Part shown: positions 55,163 to 63,533 of the stretch, piece by piece
Layout of the letters: each line of letters starts with the position of its first letter
Numbering within the stretch: the stretch's first letter is position 1
Assembly: GCA_036557665.1 (NCBI GenBank)
Contig: DATBHG010000055.1
Location: forward strand, 1 to 64,000
DNA: 64,000 nucleotides
Reading direction: 5' to 3'
From: VAZQ01 sp036557665
GTDB taxonomy: Bacteria; Pseudomonadota; Alphaproteobacteria; Rhizobiales; Xanthobacteraceae
Position numbers and translations under genes: made by a program
The notes under the pieces: model-generated
The model's input: the letters and a program-made list of their open reading frames with translations, nothing else
What the model was told of the DNA's origin: nothing
Databases searched by the model: none

Positions 55163-57820
55163 ATGAGCGGCGTCAACGAGATCCGAGCGGGGTTCCTCGA
55201 CTATTTTGCCCGGAACGGCCATCAGGTGGTGCCGTCCTCGCCGTTGGTGCCGCGCAACGATCCCACGCTCATGTTCACCAATGCCGGGATGGTGCAGTTC
55301 AAGAACGTCTTCACCGGCCTGGAAAAACGCCCCTATACCCGCGCGGTGAGCGCGCAAAAATGCGTGCGCGCAGGCGGCAAGCACAACGATCTCGACAATG
55401 TCGGCTACACGGCGCGGCATCACACCTTCTTCGAGATGCTCGGCAACTTCTCGTTCGGCGACTATTTCAAGGAGCGCGCGATCGAGCTTGCCTGGGACCT
55501 CGTCACCAGGGAATTTGGGCTGCCGGTCGATCGCCTGCTGGTGACGGTCTTTGTCGAGGACGACGAGGCCTTCGATCTGTGGAAGAAGATCGCCGGGTTG
55601 CCCGGCGACAGGCTCATCCGCATCGCGGGGTCGGACAATTTCTGGCAGATGGGCGACCTCGGCCCCTGTGGCCCCTGCTCGGAAATTTTCTACGATCATG
55701 GGGCGCACATCCCCGGCGCTCCGCCGGGCTCCTCCGAGCCCGAGGGCGACCGCTTCATCGAGATCTGGAACCTGGTGTTCATGCAGCTCGAGCAGCTTCC
55801 TGGCGGGAAGCGGGTTCCTCTGCCGCATCCGTCGATCGATACCGGGATGGGTCTCGAGCGCATCGCCGCGGTGCTCCAGGGCACGCACGACAACTACAGG
55901 ATCGATCTGTTCGGTGCGATCATCTCCCACATTGCCGATCTTACCGGAGTGGAGCCGGAGGGGCCGCGCGGGGCCTCGCATCGCGTCATCGCCGATCATC
56001 TGCGTGCCTCCTCGTTTCTGATTGCCGACGGCGTGCTGCCTTCGAACGAGGGCCGCGGATACGTGCTGCGGCGGATCATGCGCCGCGCCATGCGCCATGC
56101 CCAGCTTCTCGGCGCGGACAGCCCGCTGATGTGGCGCCTCGTTCCGACCTTGGTGCGTGAGATGGGCCAGGCCTATCCCGAGCTTTCGCGCGCCGTAGCG
56201 CTGATTACCGAAACTCTGAAGCTGGAGGAGAGCCGCTTCCGCAACACGCTCGAACGCGGCCTGTCCATTCTCGATGAGGAGAGCCGCAGTCTCAGGGCGG
56301 GCGACAGGCTCAAAGGGGAGACCGCCTTTACGCTCTACGATACCTACGGCTTTCCATTGGACCTGACCGAGGACGCGCTGCGGCCGCGCGGCATCGCTGT
56401 CGATCTCGATGGATTCAACCGCGCGATGGCGGAGCAGCGCGAGAAGGCGCGTGCCGCGTGGGTCGGCTCCGGCGATTCCGCGACCGAGGCGGTCTGGTTT
56501 GCAGTGCGCCAGAAAGCCGGGGCAACCGAGTTTCTGGGCTACGAGACCGAAACTGCCGAAGGAGTGGTGGCTGCGCTGGTGCGCGACGGTGAGGAGGTCG
56601 ATGCGCTGAGCGCCGGCGAGAGCGGTGCGGTCATTCTCAATCAATCTCCTTTCTATGCCGAGGCGGGCGGGCAGGTCGGCGATACCGGCACGATGGTCGG
56701 CGAAGGGGTCAGGCTGCGTGTCGCCGACACCCAACGGAAGGCGACCGACCTGCTCGTGCATTCGGTGGTGGTGGAGCAAGGAAGGCTCACGCGCAATGCG
56801 GCGCTCGCGCTCGAGGTCGATCATTCGCGCAGGACGGCTATCCGGCAAAATCATTCCGCGACCCATCTGCTGCACGAGGCGCTGCGTCAGGTCCTCGGCG
56901 ATCACGTCGCGCAAAAGGGCTCGCTGGTCGCACCCGATCGGTTGCGGTTCGACTTCTCGCATCCCAAGCCCATGACCCGCGAGGAGATCGAGCGCGTCGA
57001 GGACGTTGCCAACGACGCCGTGCTGCAGAATGCGCCGGTCACCACCCGGCTGATGGCGGTCGACGAGGCCATCGCCTCAGGCGCGCGCGCGCTGTTTGGA
57101 GAAAAATATGGAGACGAGGTGCGCGTGGTGGCCATGGGCGAAGCGGGCGGCAACGCGATGGGTTGGTCGGTCGAGCTGTGCGGGGGAACACATGTCCGGC
57201 GTACCGGCGATATCGGCATCATTACCCTGGCGAGCGAGGCCGGAGTCGCAGCCGGGGTGCGCCGGATCGAGGCCTTTACCGCGACCGCCGCGCGCAAGCT
57301 CGTCAATCATCTGGGCGAGCTGGCGAAGCTTGCCGCCGCGGAGCTCAAATCGCCGGTGGAGGAAATGCCGGGCCGGCTTGCGCATGTGCTGGAGGAGCGC
57401 CGCAGGCTCGAACGGGAGCTGGCTGAAGCAAGAAAGAAGCTTGCGCTGGGTGGCGGGGCGCGCGTCGACGGCAGCGACGGCCTGCGCACCGTGGGCGATG
57501 TGAAGCTCATGGCGCGCGCCGTCGAGGGCATCGATCTCAAGGATCTTCGCAGCCTTGCCGATGAGGGAAAAAAGCGGATCGGCTCGGGTGTCGTTGCCAT
57601 CGTCGGGATCAGCCAGGAAGGCAAGGCCGGGGTCGTTGTCGGGGTGACGGACGACCTCACTACGCGTTTTTCCGCAGTCGATCTGGTGCGAAAGGGGGCC
57701 GAGGCGCTGGGTGGAAAGGGGGGCGGGGGGCGCTCCGACATGGCGCAGGCCGGCGGCCCCGACGGCTCCAAGGCGGACGCCGCGCTCGAGGCCATCGCCT
57801 CGGCATTGGGTGGGAGATGA
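55163..57820 (+). CDS. alaS: Alanyl-tRNA synthetase
   Basis: An 885-residue class II synthetase that charges tRNA-Ala. The N-terminal catalytic domain begins MSGVNEIRAGFLDYFARNGH, with motif 1-2 region LMFTNAGMVQFKNVFTGLEK and RHHTFFEMLGNFSFGDYF, and motif 3 near GMGLERIAAVLQG. The editing domain has the zinc ligands in NHSATHLLHEAL and CGGTHVRRTGDIG. The C-terminal DHHA1 domain ends with GGRSDMAQAGG. Length and order are normal. The start at 55163 agrees with the family. Position beside recA is conserved in this bacterial order. Confidence 0.98.
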   Translation: MSGVNEIRAGFLDYFARNGHQVVPSSPLVPRNDPTLMFTNAGMVQFKNVFTGLEKRPYTRAVSAQKCVRAGGKHNDLDNVGYTARHHTFFEMLGNFSFGDYFKERAIELAWDLVTREFGLPVDRLLVTVFVEDDEAFDLWKKIAGLPGDRLIRIAGSDNFWQMGDLGPCGPCSEIFYDHGAHIPGAPPGSSEPEGDRFIEIWNLVFMQLEQLPGGKRVPLPHPSIDTGMGLERIAAVLQGTHDNYRIDLFGAIISHIADLTGVEPEGPRGASHRVIADHLRASSFLIADGVLPSNEGRGYVLRRIMRRAMRHAQLLGADSPLMWRLVPTLVREMGQAYPELSRAVALITETLKLEESRFRNTLERGLSILDEESRSLRAGDRLKGETAFTLYDTYGFPLDLTEDALRPRGIAVDLDGFNRAMAEQREKARAAWVGSGDSATEAVWFAVRQKAGATEFLGYETETAEGVVAALVRDGEEVDALSAGESGAVILNQSPFYAEAGGQVGDTGTMVGEGVRLRVADTQRKATDLLVHSVVVEQGRLTRNAALALEVDHSRRTAIRQNHSATHLLHEALRQVLGDHVAQKGSLVAPDRLRFDFSHPKPMTREEIERVEDVANDAVLQNAPVTTRLMAVDEAIASGARALFGEKYGDEVRVVAMGEAGGNAMGWSVELCGGTHVRRTGDIGIITLASEAGVAAGVRRIEAFTATAARKLVNHLGELAKLAAAELKSPVEEMPGRLAHVLEERRRLERELAEARKKLALGGGARVDGSDGLRTVGDVKLMARAVEGIDLKDLRSLADEGKKRIGSGVVAIVGISQEGKAGVVVGVTDDLTTRFSAVDLVRKGAEALGGKGGGGRSDMAQAGGPDGSKADAALEAIASALGGR

Positions 57821-57879
57821 ACACTACCACCTCATGCTGAGGAGCGTCGCAGCGCGATTCATCGCGCCGCACGGCCTTC

Positions 57880-57954
57880 GTAGGCGACGCATGCGTTGCC
57901 CTCTCTCCTCACGGAAGCAAGCGGATTAAGGGCGCGGCAGTGCCGCGCCCCTAC
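57880..57954. repeat. Dispersed GC-rich palindrome, long copy after alaS
   Basis: GTAGGCGACGCATGCGTTGC at the left and GGGCGCGGCAGTGCCGCGCC then CCTAC at the right, the same two-part build as the copy at 41506. A rhizobial-type CCTCATGCTGAGGAGCGTCG element precedes it at 57830. It lies between convergent genes. Confidence 0.7.
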
Positions 57955-57981
57955 GCAATCAAACCAGGCTGCCGCCCTACA

Positions 57982-58479
57982 TTACTTCCGCAAAAAGACG
58001 TACTCGGCCGAGTAGGGTGCGCTGTCGAACGTGCCGGCTTTCTCACAGGCACCGCTCAGCGCGCCGCCCTGGGTGTTTATCCGCTGCACCGTGCTAACGC
58101 CCGCGAGCGTGCCGCCTCCCCGATGTGAGGTCACTTCGAGCTTGAGCCAGGGAATGTCGTTGCTGCTCTTGCCCGGCGCGTTGCCTGCGGCCTTGGCGGT
58201 CACTGCACTTCCGTCGACGTGCTCCCATGTCGGACCGGTGTAATGGCGGCCGACGGTCTTGTCGTCCAGCAACAATGTCGCGATCGGCTCGCGAAATGCC
58301 CAGGCGAGCTTGCCGTCGCTGCCCGCCTTGCACTCGTACACCTGGGCACCCTCGGCATGGAAGGTCGCAACGGCCGTCTCGCCCGGTGCCGCAATGGCCG
58401 AAGGCACCTCGGCCCGGGCGTGGCCGCCGCTGAGCGCGGCTGCGAGGACGCAGCAACTAAACGATTGACGGAGATGCAC
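57982..58479 (-). CDS. DUF3455 family secreted protein
   Basis: A 165-residue protein with start GTG at 58479 (GGGAG seven bases upstream). The signal peptide is in residues 1-26 (SFSCCVLAAALSGGHARA). The domain follows: VATFHAEGAQVYECKAGSDG, KLAWAFREPIATLLLDDKTV, GRHYTGPTWEHVDGSAV, then SSNDIPWLKLEVTSHRGGGT and VSTVQRINTQGG with Cys in SGACEKAG. This order is the DUF3455 pattern of periplasmic or secreted proteins of unknown function. It is between alaS and icd. Confidence 0.85.
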   Translation of the reverse strand: MHLRQSFSCCVLAAALSGGHARAEVPSAIAAPGETAVATFHAEGAQVYECKAGSDGKLAWAFREPIATLLLDDKTVGRHYTGPTWEHVDGSAVTAKAAGNAPGKSSNDIPWLKLEVTSHRGGGTLAGVSTVQRINTQGGALSGACEKAGTFDSAPYSAEYVFLRK

Positions 58480-58593
58480 GGTAAGCTCCCGGGTTGTGCC
58501 CCGGACGTCTTGGGGCGGCCACGCGCTTGGCGCAAGTGTCGGAGGTAGCGCTCGCCGGAGCAAAACGTCCGCGGCGGAGCCGCTTTGCGGAGC

Positions 58594-59808
58594 TCAACCC
58601 GCCATGGCTTGCTTGAGGCTCGCGTCGACCCTGTCGAGGAACCCGGTAGTCGAGAGCCATTTCTGATCGGGGCCCACCAGGATCGCCAGGTCCTTGGTCA
58701 TGAAACCTGCCTCGACGGTACCCACCGTGACCTTCTCCAAAGTCGAGGCAAACCGCGCCAGCTCGGCATTGCCGTCGAGCTTGGCCCGGTGCGCAAGCCC
58801 GCGCGTCCAGGCATAGATCGATGCAACCGAATTGGTCGAGGTCTGCTCGCCTTTCTGGTGCTGCCGGTAATGCCGCGTCACGGTGCCGTGCGCGGCTTCC
58901 GCCTCGACCACCTTGCCGTCGGGGGTCATCAGCACCGACGTCATCAGCCCGAGCGAGCCATAGCCCTGCGCCACCGTATCCGACTGCACGTCGCCGTCGT
59001 AATTCTTGCACGCCCAGACGTAGCCGCCCGACCATTTCAATGCCGCCGCCACCATGTCGTCGATCAGGCGATGCTCGTAGAAGATCTGCTTCCTCTCGAA
59101 CTCGCTCTTGAACTCCTTCTCGTATATCTCCTGAAAGATGTCCTTGAACCGGCCGTCATACACCTTGACGATGGTGTTCTTGGTGGAAAGATACACCGGG
59201 TATCCGCGGTTGAGACCATAATTCAAGGACGCACGCGCAAAATCCCGGATCGAGTCGTCGAGATTGTACATGGACATCGCGATGCCGCTTCCCGGAAACT
59301 GGAAGACTTCGCGCTCGATCTTGGCGCCGTCCTCGCCGTAGAAGGACAGCATCAGCTTTCCCTTGCCCGGCACCTTGAAATCCGTCGCGCGGTATTGATC
59401 GCCATAGGCATGGCGGCCGATGATGATCGGCTTGGTCCAGCCAGGCACCAGGCGCGGCACGTTGCTGCAGATGATAGGCTCGCGGAAGATCACGCCGCCG
59501 AGAATGTTGCGGATGGTCCCGTTGGGCGAGCGGTACATCTCTTTGAGGTTGAATTCCTTTACCCGCGCCTCGTCCGGGGTGATGGTGGCGCATTTGACCC
59601 CTACGCCCACGCGCTTGATCGCCTCCGCCGCGTCGACCGTGATCTGATCGCGCGTCTCGTCGCGCTTGCCGATGCCGAGATCGAAATAGAGGAGCTCAAG
59701 ATCCAGATAAGGGTGGATCAGCTTCTCCTTGATGAGAGCCCAGATGATGCGCGTCATCTCGTCGCCGTCCATCTCGACGACCGGGTTCTTGACCTTGATC
59801 TTCGCCAT
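58594..59808 (-). CDS. icd: NADP-dependent isocitrate dehydrogenase (eukaryote-like dimeric type)
   Basis: A 404-residue enzyme that decarboxylates isocitrate to 2-oxoglutarate in the TCA cycle. It begins MAKIKVKNPVVEMDGDEMTR, with the substrate-binding Ser in EMYRSPNGTIRNILGGVIF, Arg residues in VPGWTKPIIIGRHAYGDQY-like text, the metal Asp in CKNYDGDVQSDTVAQGYGSL and the NADP site AAHGTVTRHYRQHQKG. The sequence is of the type II IDH group usual in Alphaproteobacteria. The start at 59808 is favoured over upstream in-frame codons. It is divergent from the FkbM gene. Confidence 0.97.
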   Translation of the reverse strand: MAKIKVKNPVVEMDGDEMTRIIWALIKEKLIHPYLDLELLYFDLGIGKRDETRDQITVDAAEAIKRVGVGVKCATITPDEARVKEFNLKEMYRSPNGTIRNILGGVIFREPIICSNVPRLVPGWTKPIIIGRHAYGDQYRATDFKVPGKGKLMLSFYGEDGAKIEREVFQFPGSGIAMSMYNLDDSIRDFARASLNYGLNRGYPVYLSTKNTIVKVYDGRFKDIFQEIYEKEFKSEFERKQIFYEHRLIDDMVAAALKWSGGYVWACKNYDGDVQSDTVAQGYGSLGLMTSVLMTPDGKVVEAEAAHGTVTRHYRQHQKGEQTSTNSVASIYAWTRGLAHRAKLDGNAELARFASTLEKVTVGTVEAGFMTKDLAILVGPDQKWLSTTGFLDRVDASLKQAMAG

Positions 59809-59875
59809 TGCGAACGAGCCCTTGCACGCGCATATGTTGGAGAGAAACCGAGGCGGAGTGCCGCGGCACGGGCTT

Positions 59876-60796
59876 ATGGCTCCGCGCCACAAATCCTGCA
59901 AGGACCACCCGAGAATTCCCTCCTGGCGCGAGATCAGAGCGGTCTATGAGCGTCGCCGGCGCGCTCTGCGCCAGGCGGCGCTCGAGCCCATTCTGGTCGG
60001 CTGGCCGCTCCTGCGCCAGGTCGTGACCAATGCGCTGGCTGCGCGCGGGCATCTGGTGCTCTGCGATCTTGGCGACGTGAGATTCTTCGTCGATCCCGGC
60101 GACCGCGTGGTCGGCGCCTGGGTGATGTGGCACGGCGGGTGGCAGCGCCGTGAGATCGATACCGCAGTAAGCGTTTTGGCCGGCGCGGGACGCTTGCACA
60201 AGGATGCGGCGTTCATCGACGTCGGCGCGCATATCGGTACGCATACGATCTACGCGCTGCGCAGCGGGCGCTTCACGCGTGCTGTCGCATTCGAGCCCGA
60301 GCCGCGCAACGCACGGCTGCTCGCCATGAATCTGGAGGCGAACGGTCTTTCGGCGGCGGCGATTGTCGTGCGGAAAGCTGCGGGAGCAAGCGCGGGCAAG
60401 GGTGTCCTGCATCTGCATCCCCGCAATACCGGAGCCCATGCCGTCGGCAGTCCACCTTCGATCGATGGACAGGTTGCGCTCGAGGTCCCGATGGTGCGGC
60501 TCGATGAGGAGTTGGAGTCTCTCGGCATTGCGCCGAGCCAGGTCGGCCTCGTCTGGATCGACGCCGAGGGATATGAGCCTCAGGTGCTCGAAGGCGTTGC
60601 CGGGCTCCTGCCGCATTCGATACCGCTGGCGTTCGAATTCACGCCGAGTCGGTACAGCGCAGAGACGAGGCAGCAGCTCGTTGCCCGGCTCGCAGCGCAC
60701 TATTCCATGTTCCAGAGCCTGGGATTGCGGGACGCCGGCGGCCCGATCGGCGCGCTCGCGTCGCGCGCACGCACGGACGACGTGCTGGTGTATTGA
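59876..60796 (+). CDS. FkbM-family SAM-dependent methyltransferase
   Basis: A protein of about 306 residues. The SAM-binding loop is AAFIDVGAHIGTHTIYALRS, followed by AVAFEPEPRNARLLAMNLEA and, later, VGLVWIDAEGYEPQVLEGV, the FkbM pattern for O-methylation of small molecules or sugars. The N-terminus (WREIRAVYERRRRALRQAA) is basic and helical. The start is uncertain: ATG at 59876 (MAPRHKSCKD) or at 59834; neither has a good ribosome site. The stop lies 3 bp before the trmJ start, so the two are co-transcribed. Confidence 0.85.
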   Translation: MAPRHKSCKDHPRIPSWREIRAVYERRRRALRQAALEPILVGWPLLRQVVTNALAARGHLVLCDLGDVRFFVDPGDRVVGAWVMWHGGWQRREIDTAVSVLAGAGRLHKDAAFIDVGAHIGTHTIYALRSGRFTRAVAFEPEPRNARLLAMNLEANGLSAAAIVVRKAAGASAGKGVLHLHPRNTGAHAVGSPPSIDGQVALEVPMVRLDEELESLGIAPSQVGLVWIDAEGYEPQVLEGVAGLLPHSIPLAFEFTPSRYSAETRQQLVARLAAHYSMFQSLGLRDAGGPIGALASRARTDDVLVY

Positions 60797-60799
60797 TGC

Positions 60800-62005
60800 A
60801 TGCCCGGGGCAGGCACTGACAAAACCAAGGACTGGACCGATCTGGCCGGGCCCGCCGTCGTCCTGGTCGAGCCGCAGCTCGGCGAGAACATCGGTGCTGC
60901 CGCGCGGGTGATGGCGAACTTTGGCCTGTCCCGGCTGCGTCTGGTCAGCCCGCGAGATGGCTGGCCCAATATCCACGCGCATCGCGCCGCTTCCGGTGCC
61001 GACCGCATTCTCGATCAGACGATGCTCTATGACAGCGTGAAAGCGGCGATTGCCGACTGCACGCTTGTCGTTGCCACGACGGCGCGCGCGCACGATCAGG
61101 CCAAGCCCGTGCTGAGTCCGGAGGCTGCCGCCGCATTCCTCGCTCCGCGCGTGGCAGCAGGCGAGAACGTGGCGCTCGTGTTCGGGCGAGAGCGCTACGG
61201 TCTGCAGAACGAGGAGATCGCGCTGGCAGACCGCATCGTGACTTTTCCGATCAATCCCGCATTTGCGTCGCTCAACCTGGCGCAGGCGGTAGCCCTGATC
61301 GCCTATGAGTGGTTCAAGCTTGCCTGCGGCAACTCGCTTCCCTTCGGCATGCCGCAGAAATCGCAGCCTGCCCGCAAGCAGCAGATCGAAGCCTTTTTCG
61401 GCAATCTCGAGCGCGAGCTCGATGCCGTCGAATATTTCCGCCCGCTCGACAAGCGCGCAACCATGCTGGTCAACCTGCGGAATATCTTTGCTCGCATGCA
61501 GCCGACCCAGCAGGACATTCAGACATTGCACGGCATTGTCATGGCGTTGAGCGAAGGGCGCAAGGGACCGGCGCGCGGCGGCGTTCTGGACGGCGCGGAG
61601 GCAAGCACGCTGCGTGCGCTGCTCGCGGAATACGCCGGCCAATCCACTCCCGGCGAGCGCGGGCCGGTGCGCGGGCTTGCCCGCCTGCTGCGTCGTAATC
61701 CCACCGATGCCGAGCGCATTCTCTGGGATGGGCTCACCGGGGACAGGCGGTTTGCCGGCAAGGGATTCAAGCGCCAGGTACCCGTCGGCGCCCACATCGC
61801 CGATCTCGTGTCGTTCCCGCTGCGCATTGTGATCGAGGTCGTGCCCGCGAGCGAGAGCGGCGCCGCCGCGCGCGCACGCAGCTCGCGTTGCCACTGGTTG
61901 CAAGAGCGCGGCTATCGCGTCCTGCAAGTGACCGCCCCCAGTGTCGAGGCCGATGTGAAGCAGGTGCTCGATCAGCTCGCGCAGGAGATCGCCGAAATGC
62001 CGTAG
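60800..62005 (+). CDS. trmJ: tRNA methyltransferase TrmJ-like protein fused to a DUF559-like domain
   Basis: A 401-residue protein. Residues 15-260 form a SPOUT methyltransferase of the TrmJ group (2'-O-methylation at tRNA position 32): VVLVEPQLGENIGAAARVMA, MANFGLSRLRLVSPRDGWPN, then LVFGRERYGLQNEEIALAD and FPINPAFASLNLAQAVAL. Residues 285-400 match the DUF559 plan: LLRRNPTDAERILWDGLTGD, RRFAGKGFKRQVPVGAHIAD, VSFPLRIVIEVVPASESG, LQERGYRVLQVTAPSVEAD. The EVDG active site reads EVVPA, so nuclease activity is unlikely. The usual TrmJ is about 250 residues. Confidence 0.9.
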   Translation: MPGAGTDKTKDWTDLAGPAVVLVEPQLGENIGAAARVMANFGLSRLRLVSPRDGWPNIHAHRAASGADRILDQTMLYDSVKAAIADCTLVVATTARAHDQAKPVLSPEAAAAFLAPRVAAGENVALVFGRERYGLQNEEIALADRIVTFPINPAFASLNLAQAVALIAYEWFKLACGNSLPFGMPQKSQPARKQQIEAFFGNLERELDAVEYFRPLDKRATMLVNLRNIFARMQPTQQDIQTLHGIVMALSEGRKGPARGGVLDGAEASTLRALLAEYAGQSTPGERGPVRGLARLLRRNPTDAERILWDGLTGDRRFAGKGFKRQVPVGAHIADLVSFPLRIVIEVVPASESGAAARARSSRCHWLQERGYRVLQVTAPSVEADVKQVLDQLAQEIAEMP

Positions 62006-62063
62006 GGTGGGTTAGATTAGCTGCGCAAGTCGGCTTGTCCGACTTGCGCAGCGTAACCCACCC
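62005..62063. terminator. Strong two-part hairpin between convergent genes
   Basis: GGGTGGGTTA pairs with TAACCCACCC, and inside GCTGCGCAAGTCGG pairs with CCGACTTGCGCAGC around the loop CTTGT. It begins at the last base of the trmJ stop codon and can end both transcripts. The outer part is the rhizobial type of GGGTGGGTTA intergenic repeat. Confidence 0.85.
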
Positions 62064-62069
62064 TGCATG

Positions 62070-62846
62070 TCAGGTCGCAATAATTTTCAATGCCGCAGCC
62101 GCGCCGGCGCGCAGGAATGCCATGTCGCTGCCGACGGCCAAAAAACCTATGCCGCGTTTGGCGAGCGCCAGCGCGCGCTCGGCGGTATGACAATAGGCTC
62201 CCATGATCTTGCCGGCCTTGGCGGCGGCTGCGAGGATCTGGTCGAGCTTGCGGTCAACGTCGGCAGCCATGGGATCGACATTGCCGCCCTTGCTGAGCGC
62301 GATCGAGAGATCGGCGGGTCCGAGGAACAATGCGTCGATTCCCGGCGTGGCCGCAATCGCGTCGACATTGTCGAGCGCGGTCTGCGTCTCGATCATCGCG
62401 AAGGTGAGGGTAAGCGCATTGGCTTCGCGCAAATAGACCTTCTGGTCCGGCATATTGGCGAGGGTGGTGGCGCGATGCGGACCCCAGCTTCGCTCCCCCA
62501 GTGGCGGGAATTTGGCGAAAGAGACGTAGGTGCGGGCGTCTGCGGGCGTGTTGATCATCGGCGCGATGATCGCTTCGGCCCCGAAGTCGAGCGCGCGGCT
62601 CGCAGTGGCAAACTCGCCTACTGGAACCCGCACGATCGGCGCCGCGCCGCCCAGGCGAACCTGCGCGATCGCCGTCACCATCGAGGCGATATCCCACAGC
62701 CCGTGTTGCGCATCCAAAGTGACGGCCGGAAATCCCTCGCGCCCGACCAGCTCGGCGACGATCGGAGATGGCAAGCCGCACCAGCCGCTGTGGACGGTTT
62801 CCCCTGCGCGCAACCGCTGGGCCAGAGAGAACGCGGAGCTTGCCAT
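62070..62846 (-). CDS. HpcH/HpaI-family aldolase
   Basis: A 258-residue class II pyruvate-type aldolase. It begins MASSAFSLAQRLRAGETVHS, with GWCGLPSPIVAELVGREGFP and the Asp/His in AVTLDAQHGLWDIASM, the metal Glu in LTFAMIETQTALDNVDAI and the metal Asp in IDALFLGPADLSIALS. Such enzymes cleave 4-hydroxy-2-oxoacids to pyruvate (or related) and an aldehyde. An upstream GTG (62855) would add three residues. It overlaps or abuts the DUF1476 gene end, with which it shares the strand. Confidence 0.9.
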   Translation of the reverse strand: MASSAFSLAQRLRAGETVHSGWCGLPSPIVAELVGREGFPAVTLDAQHGLWDIASMVTAIAQVRLGGAAPIVRVPVGEFATASRALDFGAEAIIAPMINTPADARTYVSFAKFPPLGERSWGPHRATTLANMPDQKVYLREANALTLTFAMIETQTALDNVDAIAATPGIDALFLGPADLSIALSKGGNVDPMAADVDRKLDQILAAAAKAGKIMGAYCHTAERALALAKRGIGFLAVGSDMAFLRAGAAAALKIIAT

Positions 62847-62851
62847 GCGGC

Positions 62852-63175
62852 TCACCCGGTCTTTTTGACTTCGGCTGCCGCCTTGGCCATGAGCTCGTCC
62901 ATGGTGCGCCGGATCTGATGATCCGATTGGCTCACGCCCTTGGCGTCGAAGTCGCGCCGAATCTTGCGGAACACGTCATGGTCTCCCGGCTCCTCGAAAT
63001 CGGCCATCACCACCTCCTTCGCGTAAGCTGCCGCTTGCGCGCCGGAAAGTCCGAGCTTCTCCGCCGCCCACAGGCCGAGGAGCCTGTTGCGGCGCGCGAC
63101 GGCCTTGAACTTGAGCTCCTCGTCGTGGGCGAACTGTTTCTCGAAGCCCTCCTCACGCTTGTCGAATGTGGTCAT
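62852..63175 (-). CDS. DUF1476 protein, zeta-type F1-ATPase inhibitor
   Basis: A 107-residue helical protein: MTTFDKREEGFEKQFAHDEE, LKFKAVARRNRLLGLWAAEK, LGLSGAQAAAYAKEVVMADF, EEPGDHDVFRKIRRDFDAKG. This is the DUF1476 family; in Paracoccus the member is the zeta subunit that blocks ATP hydrolysis by F1, with the N-terminal segment acting as inhibitor. Length and sequence are typical. In Rhizobiales it commonly adjoins purC, as here. It probably forms a unit with the aldolase gene. Confidence 0.92.
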   Translation of the reverse strand: MTTFDKREEGFEKQFAHDEELKFKAVARRNRLLGLWAAEKLGLSGAQAAAYAKEVVMADFEEPGDHDVFRKIRRDFDAKGVSQSDHQIRRTMDELMAKAAAEVKKTG

Positions 63176-63533
63176 GCCTGCCTCGCCATCTTGTTCCCGG
63201 GTCGCGTGCGCTGCAGGTCCGAGGGCGCGCCCCCGGACGACATGCCTCCGGCCTTGTCCGTTCAGCTTTGCCGCTCAGCGACCGTCGATTCACTGCGCGG
63301 CCCGTCCCGCTTGCATAATGGCTCGAGATGCTCGACGCAATTGGACCGGTTCGCCCGATTCGCTTTGCGGGTACAACGGGGCGGGACACGATTGTGCTGT
63401 CCGGCTTCATCGGCTACGCTCACGGCGTTGACGCGTCGCATGGTCAAGGTCACAGTCGGCTCCGCCGCGGACATCGCCTTCACATCGGAGCTCTCGACAT
63501 CAGATGGATATCAACAAACCACGGTACACGCCT
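63176..63533. other. Divergent region between the zeta-inhibitor gene and purC
   Basis: About 360 bp without a gene I can support. It must hold the promoters for both directions. No PurR-like palindrome or riboswitch is evident by eye. Confidence 0.45.

Noticed and set aside
53768..56962. A 1064-codon open frame on the minus strand
   Set aside because: It is antisense to alaS and the metF-like region; the translation is rich in Arg, His and Gly without domain patterns, as is usual for the shadow frame of GC-rich genes.
59696..61927. A 743-codon minus-strand frame
   Set aside because: Antisense to the FkbM and trmJ genes, which have clear motifs on the plus strand; the antisense product resembles no protein.
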